DNA from: Lycocorax pyrrhopterus obiensis
Lineage: Eukaryota; Chordata; Aves; Passeriformes; Paradisaeidae
DNA length: 64,000 nucleotides
Assembly: GCA_014706295.1 (NCBI GenBank)
Contig: JACSVZ010000006.1
Span: forward strand, 32,173,848-32,237,847
Reading direction: 5' to 3'
The translations under genes and the position numbers were made by a program. The notes under the pieces were generated by a model that saw nothing but the letters and a program-made list of their open reading frames with translations, was not told where the DNA came from and ran no database searches. Shown piece by piece: positions 51,979 to 64,000 of this stretch (position 1 is its first letter; each line of letters starts with the position of its first letter).

Positions 51979-54593
51979 ACAGTGCTTTGACATCAACTAG
52001 TTCTTAAGTGTAAATCTTCTTGCTACTGATGTGCAAAATACTCCAAGTATTAATTATTTTGCACAGAAGGATAGACTTCCAATTTTTTATAATCAAGGAA
52101 TGCTAAAATCTCATCTTTTGAGGTCTGTAACACCAGACACGAGTGCAAGTCAGTCTTTAAATTCTTATTAAAATGCATTATTTATCTGAATTTCATCTTT
52201 CAATGTTTTCAGTGTTTATCAGTAGATAAGAGCCTAAAGTATTTGAAAAGATGTGCTGCAGGGCATGATACATCCTCAAAGTTTAGAAAACATTTTTCCT
52301 CTGGTTGTTTTGACTTGGTATAGTTTTTCTTTCTACAGTTCAGGAGTTTTAAAACATTAAAGTCTTTAAGAATGAATTGGTTGGTTCACTATTCTCCTTT
52401 GGTTCAGATGCACATCTGTCTCATCGCCCTTCTTCGTAAAATTTTATGCATAGACAGATTGTTGTGGGGCAGAAATTCTCCTTCTCTTTTCTCTTGTAAA
52501 TCCTGATGTTGTTAATGATGTTCTGTGTGGGAGGCAACCCCTTGGTTCATTATGAGTTCTGCAATCCAATCAGATTTCAAACTTAAGCTAATGAAATTAT
52601 ATATGTTACAAAAAAATTTTTAAGAATATAAACTGGAAATAAAATAAATTAAAAATCTAGTTCTACAATTTTGTCATTGTAACAACTCAGGTTTGACAGT
52701 TGTTGCATTTATTCAGCCAAAATAAACCTACCTCACTAGTGATTTGAAATTTTACAACTACTGTTGAATTGGAGACATTAATTTAGTATTCTTCTGTTAT
52801 AGTTATCCAAGTAGGTAACTTTTAAAGTGGGAGAAAAAATCAAGTTCAGTATGAAATGTCTTTTCTAATGGGCTTTGGAAGGTTGCACGCCACACAAATA
52901 GGTTTTAATTGATCTATTGATGAAATAGCCTTCCTCTATTTAAATACTTTTAATTTATTAAACATATCACAGAACTCAATATTATAAGTGTCCAGGCAAA
53001 ATTGAAGAGTTCCATTAAAATATATTTGCTTTTCATAGCTTTAGCTAAAAATTATCTTTATGCATTTTCTACAATTATTATTGTACTGCATTATAAATTT
53101 CTTTGAGGCTTCTTAAATCTAGGGTTAATTTGAATAATTTCAGTTTTACCACTGTTGCAGGTCACGAATAATTTCTCCTGGAAATTTTATACAAAATACC
53201 TATGCTTTTCTGTGTCCTAACTGTTTGTGTTTTGAAAGAGTAATTTCCCCCTTAAATTATCTGATGATGGATAAGCAAGAAATTAGAATATTTAATTAAT
53301 AAGACATGAGTCTCCATCAGCCTTTATGCTTTATGAGAAGCACAATAATTCAGATGCAAACAGGAATTTCAGTGTCAGATAAAACATAGTCATATAGAGA
53401 TGTTTAAAGTAGTATTTAAACTGGCAATTGATGAACTGTTTAGTTAAGAAATTTAGACAGGAAAATATTTAATAAAGATATGTATCAAATATCTATTCAA
53501 CTTTTCTGCACAAGTGCAGGAAAAATTCCCACCTAGGCTGATTCACACAAATTTATCAGAAAATAAGAAGTCCATGTATGGTCTTTGTCTGCATTATAAG
53601 CATCGAAAAAATAGAAGTCAGAAGTCTCTAATTCAAATTTGCAGGCCCAGTTTATCCAGTGCTCTAGACAACTCTTCAGGTTATCTGTGGCATTAAAAAT
53701 CAGTAGACTCAGTGAGAATGTTGCTTCCAAACCTGAATGTAATCTCACCTGTGATCAGCCTGGAGATGCAACAAAACATGGCCAGCATTTAACAAGCATT
53801 TCCAAGAGGAAGCACAAGGTTCTTAAGAGTCTGAAGTATTTCATTTAGATTCTGCAAACATACAAAAGTCCCCAACCATAGGTACTTTCTATACAATCTA
53901 CTTCTGTAATTAATTCTGAGCTCACCAGGCATTTTTAGGGAGGCCCAAGCATTTATTACTGGATAATTATTTTCATAGTGGGATCCACTACAAAAAAAGA
54001 AAAACAGAAACAAAAAACAAAAACAAAAACATCAACTCCAGGCCTGCTGGGAGGCAGTTTGTACCTCTCACACAGCTGAGAGCTGCAGGGACCTACTATA
54101 CCTACCCACTGAAAGCACAGGAGAGTGATGAGAAACTTCCTACAGAAATGCCAGAAATGTATTGCCTCTATGACTTGGTCAAATCTTGTAAAATTCTGCT
54201 TGTAGTTCGTACCTGGATGAGGCTAAACATTGGGGTGAGGGGTTGCACTGGAAGGAAATTAAAACAGTCCAAAGATTTTCATGTTTTTAAGACATTAACA
54301 TTTAACCAGATGCATACAGAACATTCTTTTAAGACATGGAAAATAGTACTACCTGACAGTATCAGAACTGCTTGTGTCTAGTTTTGTTCTTCAGAGTTTT
54401 CTCTTTGATCTTCATTTTGTCTTTGTAGTTTCTTTCTGAACTGTAGTCCACGCTCCAGTTAAACCTGTTATGTTCAAGCATGATCTGCTATTTTAGCAAA
54501 TGTTATTGTCTCTAATGAATTGTTGTCCTCTTCACTACCTCTTCACTGCTTATAAGGCACACAAGTCTCCTGCTCCTTTAATTAGATTCTCTT

Positions 54594-54594
54594 A

Positions 54595-54617
<23 letters not shown>
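54594..54617. repeat. Poly(A) run, 24 bp
   Basis: An unbroken A24, followed by GAAAAAACCACCACAAATT. Upstream sequence shows no retrogene or SINE I recognise, so I treat it as a simple homopolymer and not as the tail of an insertion. Confidence 0.9.
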
Positions 54618-54625
<8 letters not shown>

Positions 54626-57600
54626 CACCACAAATTAAAAACACCACAAAACAGCTTGCAGCTTTTTTTCTAAATTTTTTACTTTGACATTCTCTGCTGG
54701 TTTTTTATTTATTGTGCAGAAGTATGCCCTTTAGATGTTCACTGCTCGTCACTGCTGAAAGAGGCACAGCCAGCTGTTACTAGGCACTATCAGCTGAAGA
54801 CGTGCATATACATGTTCACTTAACCCAGAGGTAGCCATCCTTCGATATTCAAAAGGGCTGAAGATACGACTACACCACTGTATGTGTGTAGTCTGGTTTT
54901 TTAACAGACTACGGAATGTGCCTCAGATTTTTCAGTCTAGTTTTTGCTGCTTTTTGCTGATTATCATCATCCATTACAATGCACTCTGCACTGCAAAAGA
55001 AAGGTACATAAAATGTGTTAGAGAAGCCCTCAAAATGCAGAAGGAGAGGAGGAAAGATAGCATTAATAATTTTAAAAACTGTACTTGTAAAGAAATTAGT
55101 GCCAGAGAAAACATGGTTTCTGGTGGTACTGTTAACCTGTGGCATTCCTACAAAACCCTGTGCAACTCCAGTTCGTCTCCTGGAGCCATCTCTGTTTGCA
55201 CTGTACTGTCCCTGCAAGGCCTGCGTGGGTAAAGGGATCATGCTATCAAATATGTTGTGCAAAATCAGGTTTTATTAGGACATAAAGCAATCCAAGCAGT
55301 ATTCCCAGAAGACACTGTAATTCTGAAATAGAAATTCTGTCATAGTGTCTTAGCAAGATGAGAAAGGAACTTCTACTGCTCACTTCTCTTCCTGTAAAAC
55401 AAGCAATATGGAGAGATTAGATGCCTTACTTTTAGGGAAACCTAAACCAGAACCAGAAAATGAACCTGCAGTTTCCAAATCATAGTTTTATGCTTTATCA
55501 TCAAATAATAGTATTTTCTTTCAATGCTTCTTCAAAGTCTATTTACATGAATACAATTATATTTGCAATGTTAATCAAAGCCAGTACTGACATACGCCCT
55601 TTCCCCAGAAAACACTGCAATGCCCGAGGCAGCTGTAAAGACACTGTCAGAGTGTATATTTCAATTACTCCTAAGGGTGGAAATAACGGCAATAGACATA
55701 ACAAGAGATCATTTTACTTTTTGATATTTTATCTGCGTATCCAAGAGATAGACATGTCAATTAAACCTCATTACTTTCTCTCTGTCCATGAATATTTCAG
55801 CATAACTCACTGTAAACAAATACTTTAGTGGTTATATCACTCAGGTTGAAGTACCCAATATTATTTTACACGCAACACTAAGCTTCATTAAAAGCACATT
55901 TAATATCAAAACCCACATATCAGTGTTTGATCTACGAAAAAAATACTTACACTTAAACTATTTCCAACTTTTTACTCAGCTATTTATTTCCTGCAACGTG
56001 TGATGCTTTGCCCTATAGATATTGTGTGTACAGGCTATAATCTTATTTTCTCTTTTATTTTAATTGGCTAAATCTAAGATGTTTTAGTATGGGAAGAAGG
56101 ATCTTTGAACACATACGCACCTATTTTGCAGAGGTACTTGTTTTGAAAGATATGATCCATAAAACAGTAAGAAATATACTTTGCTAAATTACTGTTCTTG
56201 AATAGCTCACCTACCGAGCACTGAAAAAGGCAAGGTGTGAATTAATAGAGATCAAGACAATGTAGAGAACAAACTGAATTTTCAATTTTCATGGGGGATT
56301 GAAAAAAAAAATGGAGGAGATAAGGTCCAAACTTAAAAACGTCATTAAAAAATTAGAAATCTCCTATTGCAGACAGCATATGTGGAGACCACACTAACTA
56401 TTTTGTTCTGCTCCCAAAGACTGTGCTAAGGGTCCCCAGCACACAACTCTGGCATTTCAGAGAATCCACTCTGCTCCTTCCAACAAGTCTAAAAGAGTTG
56501 CCCCTTACTTTCATCCCACAAGAAAAAGAAACACAGCTAAAATATTTACATACAAGGGTGTTTTGGTAACACAATTACTGAATTCATATATTATTATAAA
56601 CAATTAATACATTTGCTACTAAACTTGTATAGCACCATATGAGCATTAGACTGCATCTACGTGAACAACTATAGGTCAGTTAGCCAAAAGTAAACTCATT
56701 AATACCTATTTTCTGTACGCATCTATTACAGAACATACCTAGTAGAAAAAAATAAATCAGCATTTGGTATTAAGTATTTTTTTAATGTTGAAAATGCTTT
56801 TGCTAGTTGGATAGTGGAAATACAATCTTTCAAAGTGCTAAGGACATGTCTACATATTTGTGCACTAAAACCACTTGTAAGATGTGAGTTTGGTCAGCGG
56901 AAAACCTAGTAATAATTTCAGTTTCACCTTCTAATCCTTGGGTTTAGTTATGTGCTAGTTATCCTCAATGCAGTGCTTCCAGAAATGCCTTTGCCACAGC
57001 AGGGTACGTGACATTGACCTTTCCTACTCAGCTGGAGGAGCTGGCTCAGCTGGACAAAATGGCAGTACTGGCTTTGTACATCTGTATTATAAAAACCTAT
57101 GCTGCCTCTAAAGAAGACCAAACAGCACAGATATAAGGCAGGGATTCAGCAAGAGCCGGCTTATGCTCTGGTAGACTGGGAGTTCCCAAAATATTGGCAT
57201 GAGTCCTTGCAAATATGACTGCTGAAGTTAATGCCAGAGAAGTTCACACGGTAGACGAGAGAGGTCACATAAATTTGAGGGCATTAAAAAGAGGAAAAGT
57301 TATCATTTTAGCATACCACTTTTGCCTTGCAAGACTCTAGGGAATAGGAATGGGATAATTCTACAGGCACAGAGAAACAGGTCTTCAGTTAAATATTTTA
57401 TCATGAGTGAGGAATAAGGACACTATTCCAGAATGACAGAAGATAAGACTATGTGTGTCAAATCTAAACCAGAAATGGTCTTTGAGGACCTGAAGTGAGA
57501 ACCTAAACCTGTGTTGGATAAGTTTAGCAGCTAGAATAACATGATGAAAGTGTAAGACCTGGAGAGGTAGTTTCCACACTCAAGAGTACTGGACACGGAG

Positions 57601-60600
57601 AAGACAGCTTTGAAATTACTCTAGTAGTTTCCTGCTTGAAAAGGTCACTGAGATGAAGGACCATGTCAGGGATGGTGTCAAAGTTTAATAGCAGGACTTT
57701 AATGGCACCAAATCTGCTATTAAGCACAGCTGCAGTGAGTAGCTTCGCACAGGAGAGTTCAAAGTTTCTAATTTGCAAAAGCTCTTAAAGCGCTTTTACT
57801 TCTAACCTGATTAGCACCCGTTATCCTATTCATTAAGCCTGCAATTCATGTCCTAAATATGATCTGTTAAGTCTTAGGTGCAATTTAGGTCTACATTCTC
57901 AGTGCAATTAGACAGCAATGGCAAAGCTGCAAACTGGGGACTGCTTGTTATTTATTAATTCAGAATCAGTGATTCTCCTTATAGCCCAGTGATAGAAAGA
58001 AGACCAAGTATTTTGTTTGGTACACTCATTTGTTGAGGGAGTGGTATGAAACAAAGAGAGAGATAAGAGCCTGCTCATCAATAAGTGACAGATATTTTAT
58101 AAAAGTAGTCATAAGAATGGTAAATACAAAACAGAAGTGTAGAAGTACATACCTCAACAACAGCACTCCATTTTGAAACTTCCAAGTGGCTTTAGGTGTA
58201 AAAATAAGGTCTGGTGTTGTGGGCACTGTCAAATTGTCAGTATAGCCTAGAGCTCAAAACATGAATTCTTTGTGAATTAACAATGTCACTTTCTTTCCAA
58301 GAGAGGTGTGGGTGGACTTTCAATGACTTGGAAAGTGAGAACAGTCAGTTGCATGGAGTGCAGCATTTGATCTATTTCTAAACTGTTAAAAATACTCCTT
58401 TTTTCCATGGACATTGCAAAATTTCTAAGTAGGTCTTTTCCTCAAAGGAACTGCAAGATCAGAACAAGGAGAGCACAAACCATTCTAGAAATTCTACCTT
58501 CTTGGCTATGCATTTGGGCACAATGTGAATAAATTAAAAGTGGAACTGTCATTTTGAAAGAGAAAATACAAATTTATGCTACCTTTAAAGACAGAATCAA
58601 TTTTGGAACACTGTTTTTAGGAGCACTGATTCTCTTCTCTACTATTTTTTGCAAGTGCTTCTATTTAGTTGACCTCAGTCTTTATTTTATGAGATCATTA
58701 ATCCTTCAAAAATGTAGTAAGTGCTTACTGCGAGAATTCTTGTAAGACTTACTTAAACAAACTTGTTCTACTTTAAACAAAGGACTGGAAACCAATTACA
58801 GTATACAGATTCTTAGTTCTAAAAGATATCTAACACCAGCTCAGGCAGGTGTCGTTCTGTCTATATGGTTTATTCTAAATCTATGACTGTCAGATTCAAA
58901 ATTTGATATTGCCCTTTCTCCCATGTTTCTATTTTACAATAAAAGCAGTAGTCAAAAACAGTTGATTGTCAGTGAAGGCCCTGATAGCAGTATCAGGAAT
59001 ATTTGGTTGCAGTTGATAATTCCAATGAGATAGGTTTGCCCAAGAGATGTTGAACTAACAGCAACATTGGATAAACTTATGCAATAACTAGTTTTTGTTA
59101 TAAACAGCAGAAAGAAGAACATCAAATTAACAAGTAACCACTAAAGGAATTAGGAATAGTCAGTGAACTAAATGCCAAGATTAAATTCAGATGAATCCAA
59201 AGGAAAATTCAGTTTCAACTCTTTGGAAACTGAATAGAAATTATAGAAGGGCTAGAAAAAGCAAAAAAACCACTAGTAAATGCTGCCTTAATTATGGGTG
59301 TTAGATCTGTTTCTCTGCAGTGTCTGCCTCTCTTTAAGTCTCGAACTCCAGATTCAGACTTTGATATCTCACTGGCTGCAGTGCATAATGCAGTCCAATA
59401 GACTGATTACTGGAAGAGGGCAAAGAGCAGGACTCTTGCAGCACCACTTTATACTGACTTTACACCTGGCCTATTTACCTGCAAGTAACAGTAATCTAGT
59501 AAATGGCCTCTGCTATCAGCTTATACAAGTGAAGAGACAAGTTTGTCCTCCAAGGATTCATCATGATCATGGAGCAACATGATCAGCCCAAAGCAGTTGT
59601 GAGAGTTTATCTTACTGACTTGTCTTTTCTTATTTCTCTTCTGAAATTGAGACAATAATAGCAATAACTATACCGGATAAGACAGAAAACCTCAGATTTT
59701 GATAATAATACATTCATGTGAGACCAACAACTTCGAATTGTTTTTTTTTTTTTTTAAATCAGTATCTCTGTACATAAAAGCCCAATACTCCTTAAAGTTT
59801 CTGTGGGTTTGGAAGAGACAGGCTGGAATCTCAAGACAGAAGAATATTTTCAGTTTTTTAATTGAGATGGCTATGCTCTGTGTTATTGATAATAATGTAT
59901 CAAATTTCAGAAACACAACTCCAGTATTAACCTACCAGTATAAAAACAATTCAGCATGAGCTTCTGTAGTCTCAGACTAACCTGAGAGCACACCAGAAAA
60001 TATGAATCTCCTTTGAAATTCCATTCCCCTTTAGTCATTCTGGAGATGAAGAACATGGGGACAAATGGTGCAGACCCTTGGGGGACAGTTTTACAAATTC
60101 ACTTCATAAAGATGAAGTAAATATTTGTGGGTACACTGCTTCAGGAACCTGTGCCCAGAGCATAGATAACTTAACGAGGATATGTAGCTGTCCATGCAAA
60201 TACTTTCAATCACAAAACTCACCCTAAAATTTTGGATAAGCCTAAAGAAAGCTGTTTAACTGGCAATCTAGTTTAATTCTTGACCACTACAGAAATATAT
60301 AGGGATTAAAAAAAAAAAAATTGTGGATTTTCTACCATTATGTGTGCTAAATCTCGTTCTCTTGGAAAATTTAATATTTCTAAAGGTTTTGTTCAAGGAC
60401 ACAGCAAGACTGAAACGTTTGATGGGAGTGTTCTTTCCAAATAACAGTAGACAGAAAGATAGAGGAACTGTGCTAAAATCATACTTATTTCTCACAAAAA
60501 CTCTGCTCCCTGAGCAATGCAAAATGTAACAGAATCCTTCTACAAGGCCTGATGTTACAATATGTTTACTCCTAAGAAAAAAAAGTGTGTGTTTAAACCC

Positions 60601-60969
60601 TCCAGGTATTTACACATTTTTTACTGCATGGAGTTGAAGTTACTGAGGAACTTCAGGCAAAGAGGTTTGATTTTGAGAACTTCAGTGACCCATCTATGCA
60701 GAAAGCATCAGTCTGAGCCCCTAGACTAAAACCTAACCCTGTGTCCTACCTCTGAAAGGCAGCAACAGCGGAAGACCTCCTAAAATAGTATTAGAAGCAA
60801 GAGATGAACTGAGATTCTTCCATATTTTCCATCTTCCCTCCGTTATGGCAATCACACTTCAGGTACTTTTCGAGCCATACTCCCTGCTGACACTTCTACC
60901 TATTCTCTTTTTTATAATTTTGACCCATATTAACTGGGAAACTACTTAACAGAAGGCTTTCATTTCTGC

Positions 60970-61905
60970 ATTGTATGAAAAAGTGCTGCTTTACCTTTTA
61001 AACCTTCTACTTTTTTCCAACTCCAAGATCATGTGCTACAAGCAGATAAATTCCCCACAGGTTTTCTTCACGTGGTACGAAATTATGTAAACCTCTATTG
61101 TGCTCCTTCTGCATGCATCCCATTTGAAAGCTGCATGTCTTAGTCAGTCCAGCTTTCCTGATGGGGAAATTTTTCTCTGTTTCTGGCCATCCTTCTTAAA
61201 AACCTCTGTACCTCACAGTCTTTCTGCATCTTTTTTGAGAAACAATATCCTACAATTCATTCAGCATTTAAGCTTCCAAAGCATTATGAATTCACAGCAT
61301 CATACTGATATGCTGTTTTGTATTCTGTTCTTTCCAGATAATTCCCATGTGCTCTTTGGATGGCTGCTACGCACCAAGTTGATATCCTCAGACAGCTACC
61401 CACAGTGACTCCAAGGTCTTGTTCAACTCAACCTCCTGGGCATTTGCCATTTTTAAATTTCAGCTGAAATTTCTCATTCAGTCTATTGAGATTTTTGAGA
61501 TCGTTTTGCAACCTCTTGTATCCTGAATAATTTTCTGTTACCCAGATATGATGTAATCTTACTTGAAATTATGCAATTTATTGATATCAAGATTACTGCA
61601 TGATGCAGACCTCACCTTAGATCTGTGTGCCATTCCACTGGTAATACCCCTCCATTGTGAAAACTGGACATTCAATTCTTGTCTTTACTTCTGGTAGCCA
61701 GAGAGAAATCAAACTCCGTTATTTCTTGACAGCTTTAATTTCTTTGAAAGTTGGTTTTATAGTCTTTGCCAAAGCTCTTTGGAAGGACTTATCAAATAGA
61801 TCATCCTCAATCACATGTTTATATGTCTAGTGACTCCATTGCGTTTCTTCTTTCAATAGCTCAAGTTAGGATTGTTAATTGCCCCTTACACATGGCAAAA
61901 TGAGT
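60970..61905 (-). mobile_element. Ancient CR1/L3-type LINE relic, about 0.94 kb (minus strand)
   Basis: The + strand tracks the complement of the 3' half of the old amniote CR1/L3 consensus, as I recall it, through many collinear phrases. In order: GTATGAAAAAGTGCTGCTTT, TTTTAAACCTTC, ATTATGTAAACCTCTATTGT, CATCTTTTTTGAGAAACAAT, ACTGATATGCTGTTTTGTAT, CAGTGACTCCAAGGTCTTGT, GAGATCGTTTTGCAACCTCT, GAATAATTTTCTGTTACC, CCATTGTGAAAACTGGACAT, TTTGCCAAAGCTCTTTGGAA, TCAATCACATGTTTATATG and TTGCCCCTTACACATGGCAA. This is the C-terminal reverse-transcriptase region plus 3' UTR. No frame survives. Of the three old relics it is the best supported, and its order and spacing make coincidence unlikely. Confidence 0.68.
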
Positions 61906-62652
61906 TCCTGGCAGCCTGTACAAGCAGTTTTTGCAGTCAGTCATATCTATGCACTCTGAAAATATACTTGTACTTTCTTTTGATCCAAAGGAAGCACTGC
62001 GGACAATGGATATTCCAATCTTACATGTAGATGTCTCTGATACTTGTACCCAGATGTCATCTTTAAAGCTGAATCAATAGCCATATGAGTTTCACTTCAT
62101 TATGGACCCTTTGAATTCAGCATTTATACATGAATGCTAGCATATTTACATATGTCTTTTATTTACGTTTAGGAAAAGAATCAGTGGCTGCCCACCATTA
62201 TCCTGCCTTTTAGAGCAAGAAACATGACTGACACATAATGTCTGCAAAAAAACAAAGTAATGATAGAGAATTTTAAAATGAAACATTTTGGTATTTTCTA
62301 TGTACAAATGATAATTTCTCAATACATCTATTTGAATCAAATTGTGTTAAACAAACAAAAAATGTTATCCAGACTGAAAATAGCACAGCTGGTGATATGG
62401 TGAAGCATTTCAAAGTGTCATTATTACAGAAGGAACAAAGATATAATGATGGAAAATGCATAATAAAGAGCAAGAGAGGATAGTAAGCACTGAATGCTTT
62501 AAAGTTAAAATTTCCTGAGATCCTTAGCTAATGAAAGAAAGCAACCTTTTGAATATCTGCACCAATGGACCCTTCCTATTCACAGACCATATCACAGTCA
62601 CCTACACCAGAGATTTTAGGACACTGTTCAACAGTGTCTATTGATTTTCCAC
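61906..62652. other. Gene-free AT-rich unique DNA
   Basis: No recognisable feature between the ancient LINE relic and the purine tract. Confidence 0.55.
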
Positions 62653-63039
<387 letters not shown>

Positions 63040-64000
63040 CTATTGACTCACTCCATTTTTCCCTTTTTGTTAGTGACAGTTCATCACTTGCACTTTGCAT
63101 TTAGTAGGTATGGGATGCAGGCATTTTGTTTAAAAAGAGTGCATATGAGATACAGCTGTAGCTCCTGACAGTGAATACTGACACCTAGGCTTGTCAAGAC
63201 CAGAGTATACGGCCCTCCACACCAGAGAATGAAGTTTATGATACAATATAAAAAATGTTGATTGAATATGCAGAACTGTGAGCACCATCTGTTTGCCTTG
63301 TTTGTCTAACCTCACGGGTTTGTCACTACAGCTGCTAATTGCATTATGGTATTTTCATGATAGGACACTTCTGCTTCAGAATTCATAAGGGCATATTCCA
63401 GTTTACATCTACTTAAGCTTCAGAATTACAACTGACTTAATTTTTTCTCTTTCTACATTGTTCTTTGTAGTGTTCCCAGAACTGTCCTTTTTTTTTTTTT
63501 TGGACAGTTATTACCTGCTCAAAAACACTTTTTAATTGAAAATCTGTGGATAGCTTAATTAAAATATGTTCTGTCATGCATGCCAGAAGCACTACAGGCT
63601 TAAAGTAAAAACAGCTGTAAGTAGAGACTTGGTTCTCATTCACATGAATAAAAGTTAATCAAGTGAGTTGAAACCCTCATTCACACACTACACCAACACA
63701 AAGAAGAGACTCATGTCACTTTCTTTGGTGAGTTGTTTTCTTATTCCTCCCCATTTTTGGCATACCATTGTTGGTGTTTGTAGAATGTAAATTGAACTAC
63801 ACAATTTTTTTTCAACACGCAAATGCCTAGGTGCAGATGTTTAACTCTACTCCCAGAACAGCAGGCTGTCATGCCGAAGAGGAAATGACAATTTGAACTG
63901 GCCATTATTTTACCACCTGACCCATATAAATGTATTATTTTAAAATGACAGAAAGACTCCAACACTCTCATGGAGGAATCTCAGACACCAGGTTAAAAGA
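63040..64000. other. Gene-free AT-rich unique DNA to window end
   Basis: No gene or transposon recognised. A short T-run lies near 63.49 kb. Open frames are at most 76 codons. Confidence 0.55.

Larger units (their letters stand above)
50411..60969. other. Gene-free AT-rich unique DNA (10.5 kb)
   Basis: No recognisable gene, RNA or young transposon. It holds one longer open frame (51499-51978), a pure A24 run at 54594-54617 and overlapping short open frames at 54.88-55.28 kb on both strands. The stretch 52.83-53.19 kb is low in CpG and rich in TAAT and ATTA words. Confidence 0.5.

Noticed and set aside
54594..54617. A24 run as the tail of a processed pseudogene or SINE
   Set aside because: No gene-like or SINE-like sequence upstream and no flanking duplication that I could find.
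54882..55278. Overlapping open frames of 87-117 codons on both strands
   Set aside because: Overlap on both strands without any recognisable motif or signal is what chance gives in a stretch poor in stop codons.
55460..55828. Plus-strand open frame of 122 codons
   Set aside because: Random-looking composition and no recognisable domain; treated as chance.

Overview
The window looks like nuclear DNA from a bird: AT-rich, with no convincing protein-coding exon, and dominated by decayed CR1 LINE retrotransposons. Eight young to middle-aged avian CR1 pieces can be recognised by their typical 3' ends. An avian-type solo LTR about 574 bp long lies at 8.1-8.7 kb. The simple repeats, CR1 load and LTR type argue for a bird (probably Neoaves). 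The species and chromosome cannot be read from the sequence. The order and spacing of features fit a gene desert or a very long intron.

Layout. 0-3.2 kb: unique AT-rich DNA with one enhancer-like, homeodomain-site-rich patch (2.85-3.11 kb). 3.26-4.24 kb: the best CR1 copy, minus strand, still showing the FADD catalytic box of its reverse transcriptase but frameshifted. 7.25-7.83 kb: a very old CR1-like relic. 8.10-8.68 kb: solo LTR with a TATA box and a 4-6 bp flanking duplication. 8.7-20.7 kb: unique DNA. 20.75 and 26.07 kb: two plus-strand CR1 3' ends. 27.9-28.6 kb: a second ancient CR1/L3-type relic. 28.8 kb: (TAAAAA)n. 29.4-30.2 kb: a CR1 on the minus strand. 30.7-31.0 kb: a short GC- and CpG-richer patch of unknown nature. 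32.4, 39.4, 48.3 and 50.3 kb: short CR1 tails. 38.6-39.1 kb: the strongest candidate conserved non-coding element. 46.84-47.52 kb: a huge (AAGGG)n pentanucleotide satellite. 49.9-50.1 kb: C-tract and (CCAA)n. 50.4-60.9 kb: unique AT-rich DNA containing one 159-codon open frame that may be chance. 60.97-61.9 kb: a long ancient CR1/L3 relic. 62.65-63.04 kb: (GGAA)n/(GAAA)n purine tract.

No operon, CRISPR array, tRNA, rRNA or novel multi-gene system is visible, and I do not claim one. The most notable signals are the two very long homopurine tracts, especially the AAGGG array; three separate ancient CR1/L3 relics that could have been retained or exapted; a solo LTR with target-site duplication; and several regulatory-looking patches whose conservation needs to be tested by alignment.
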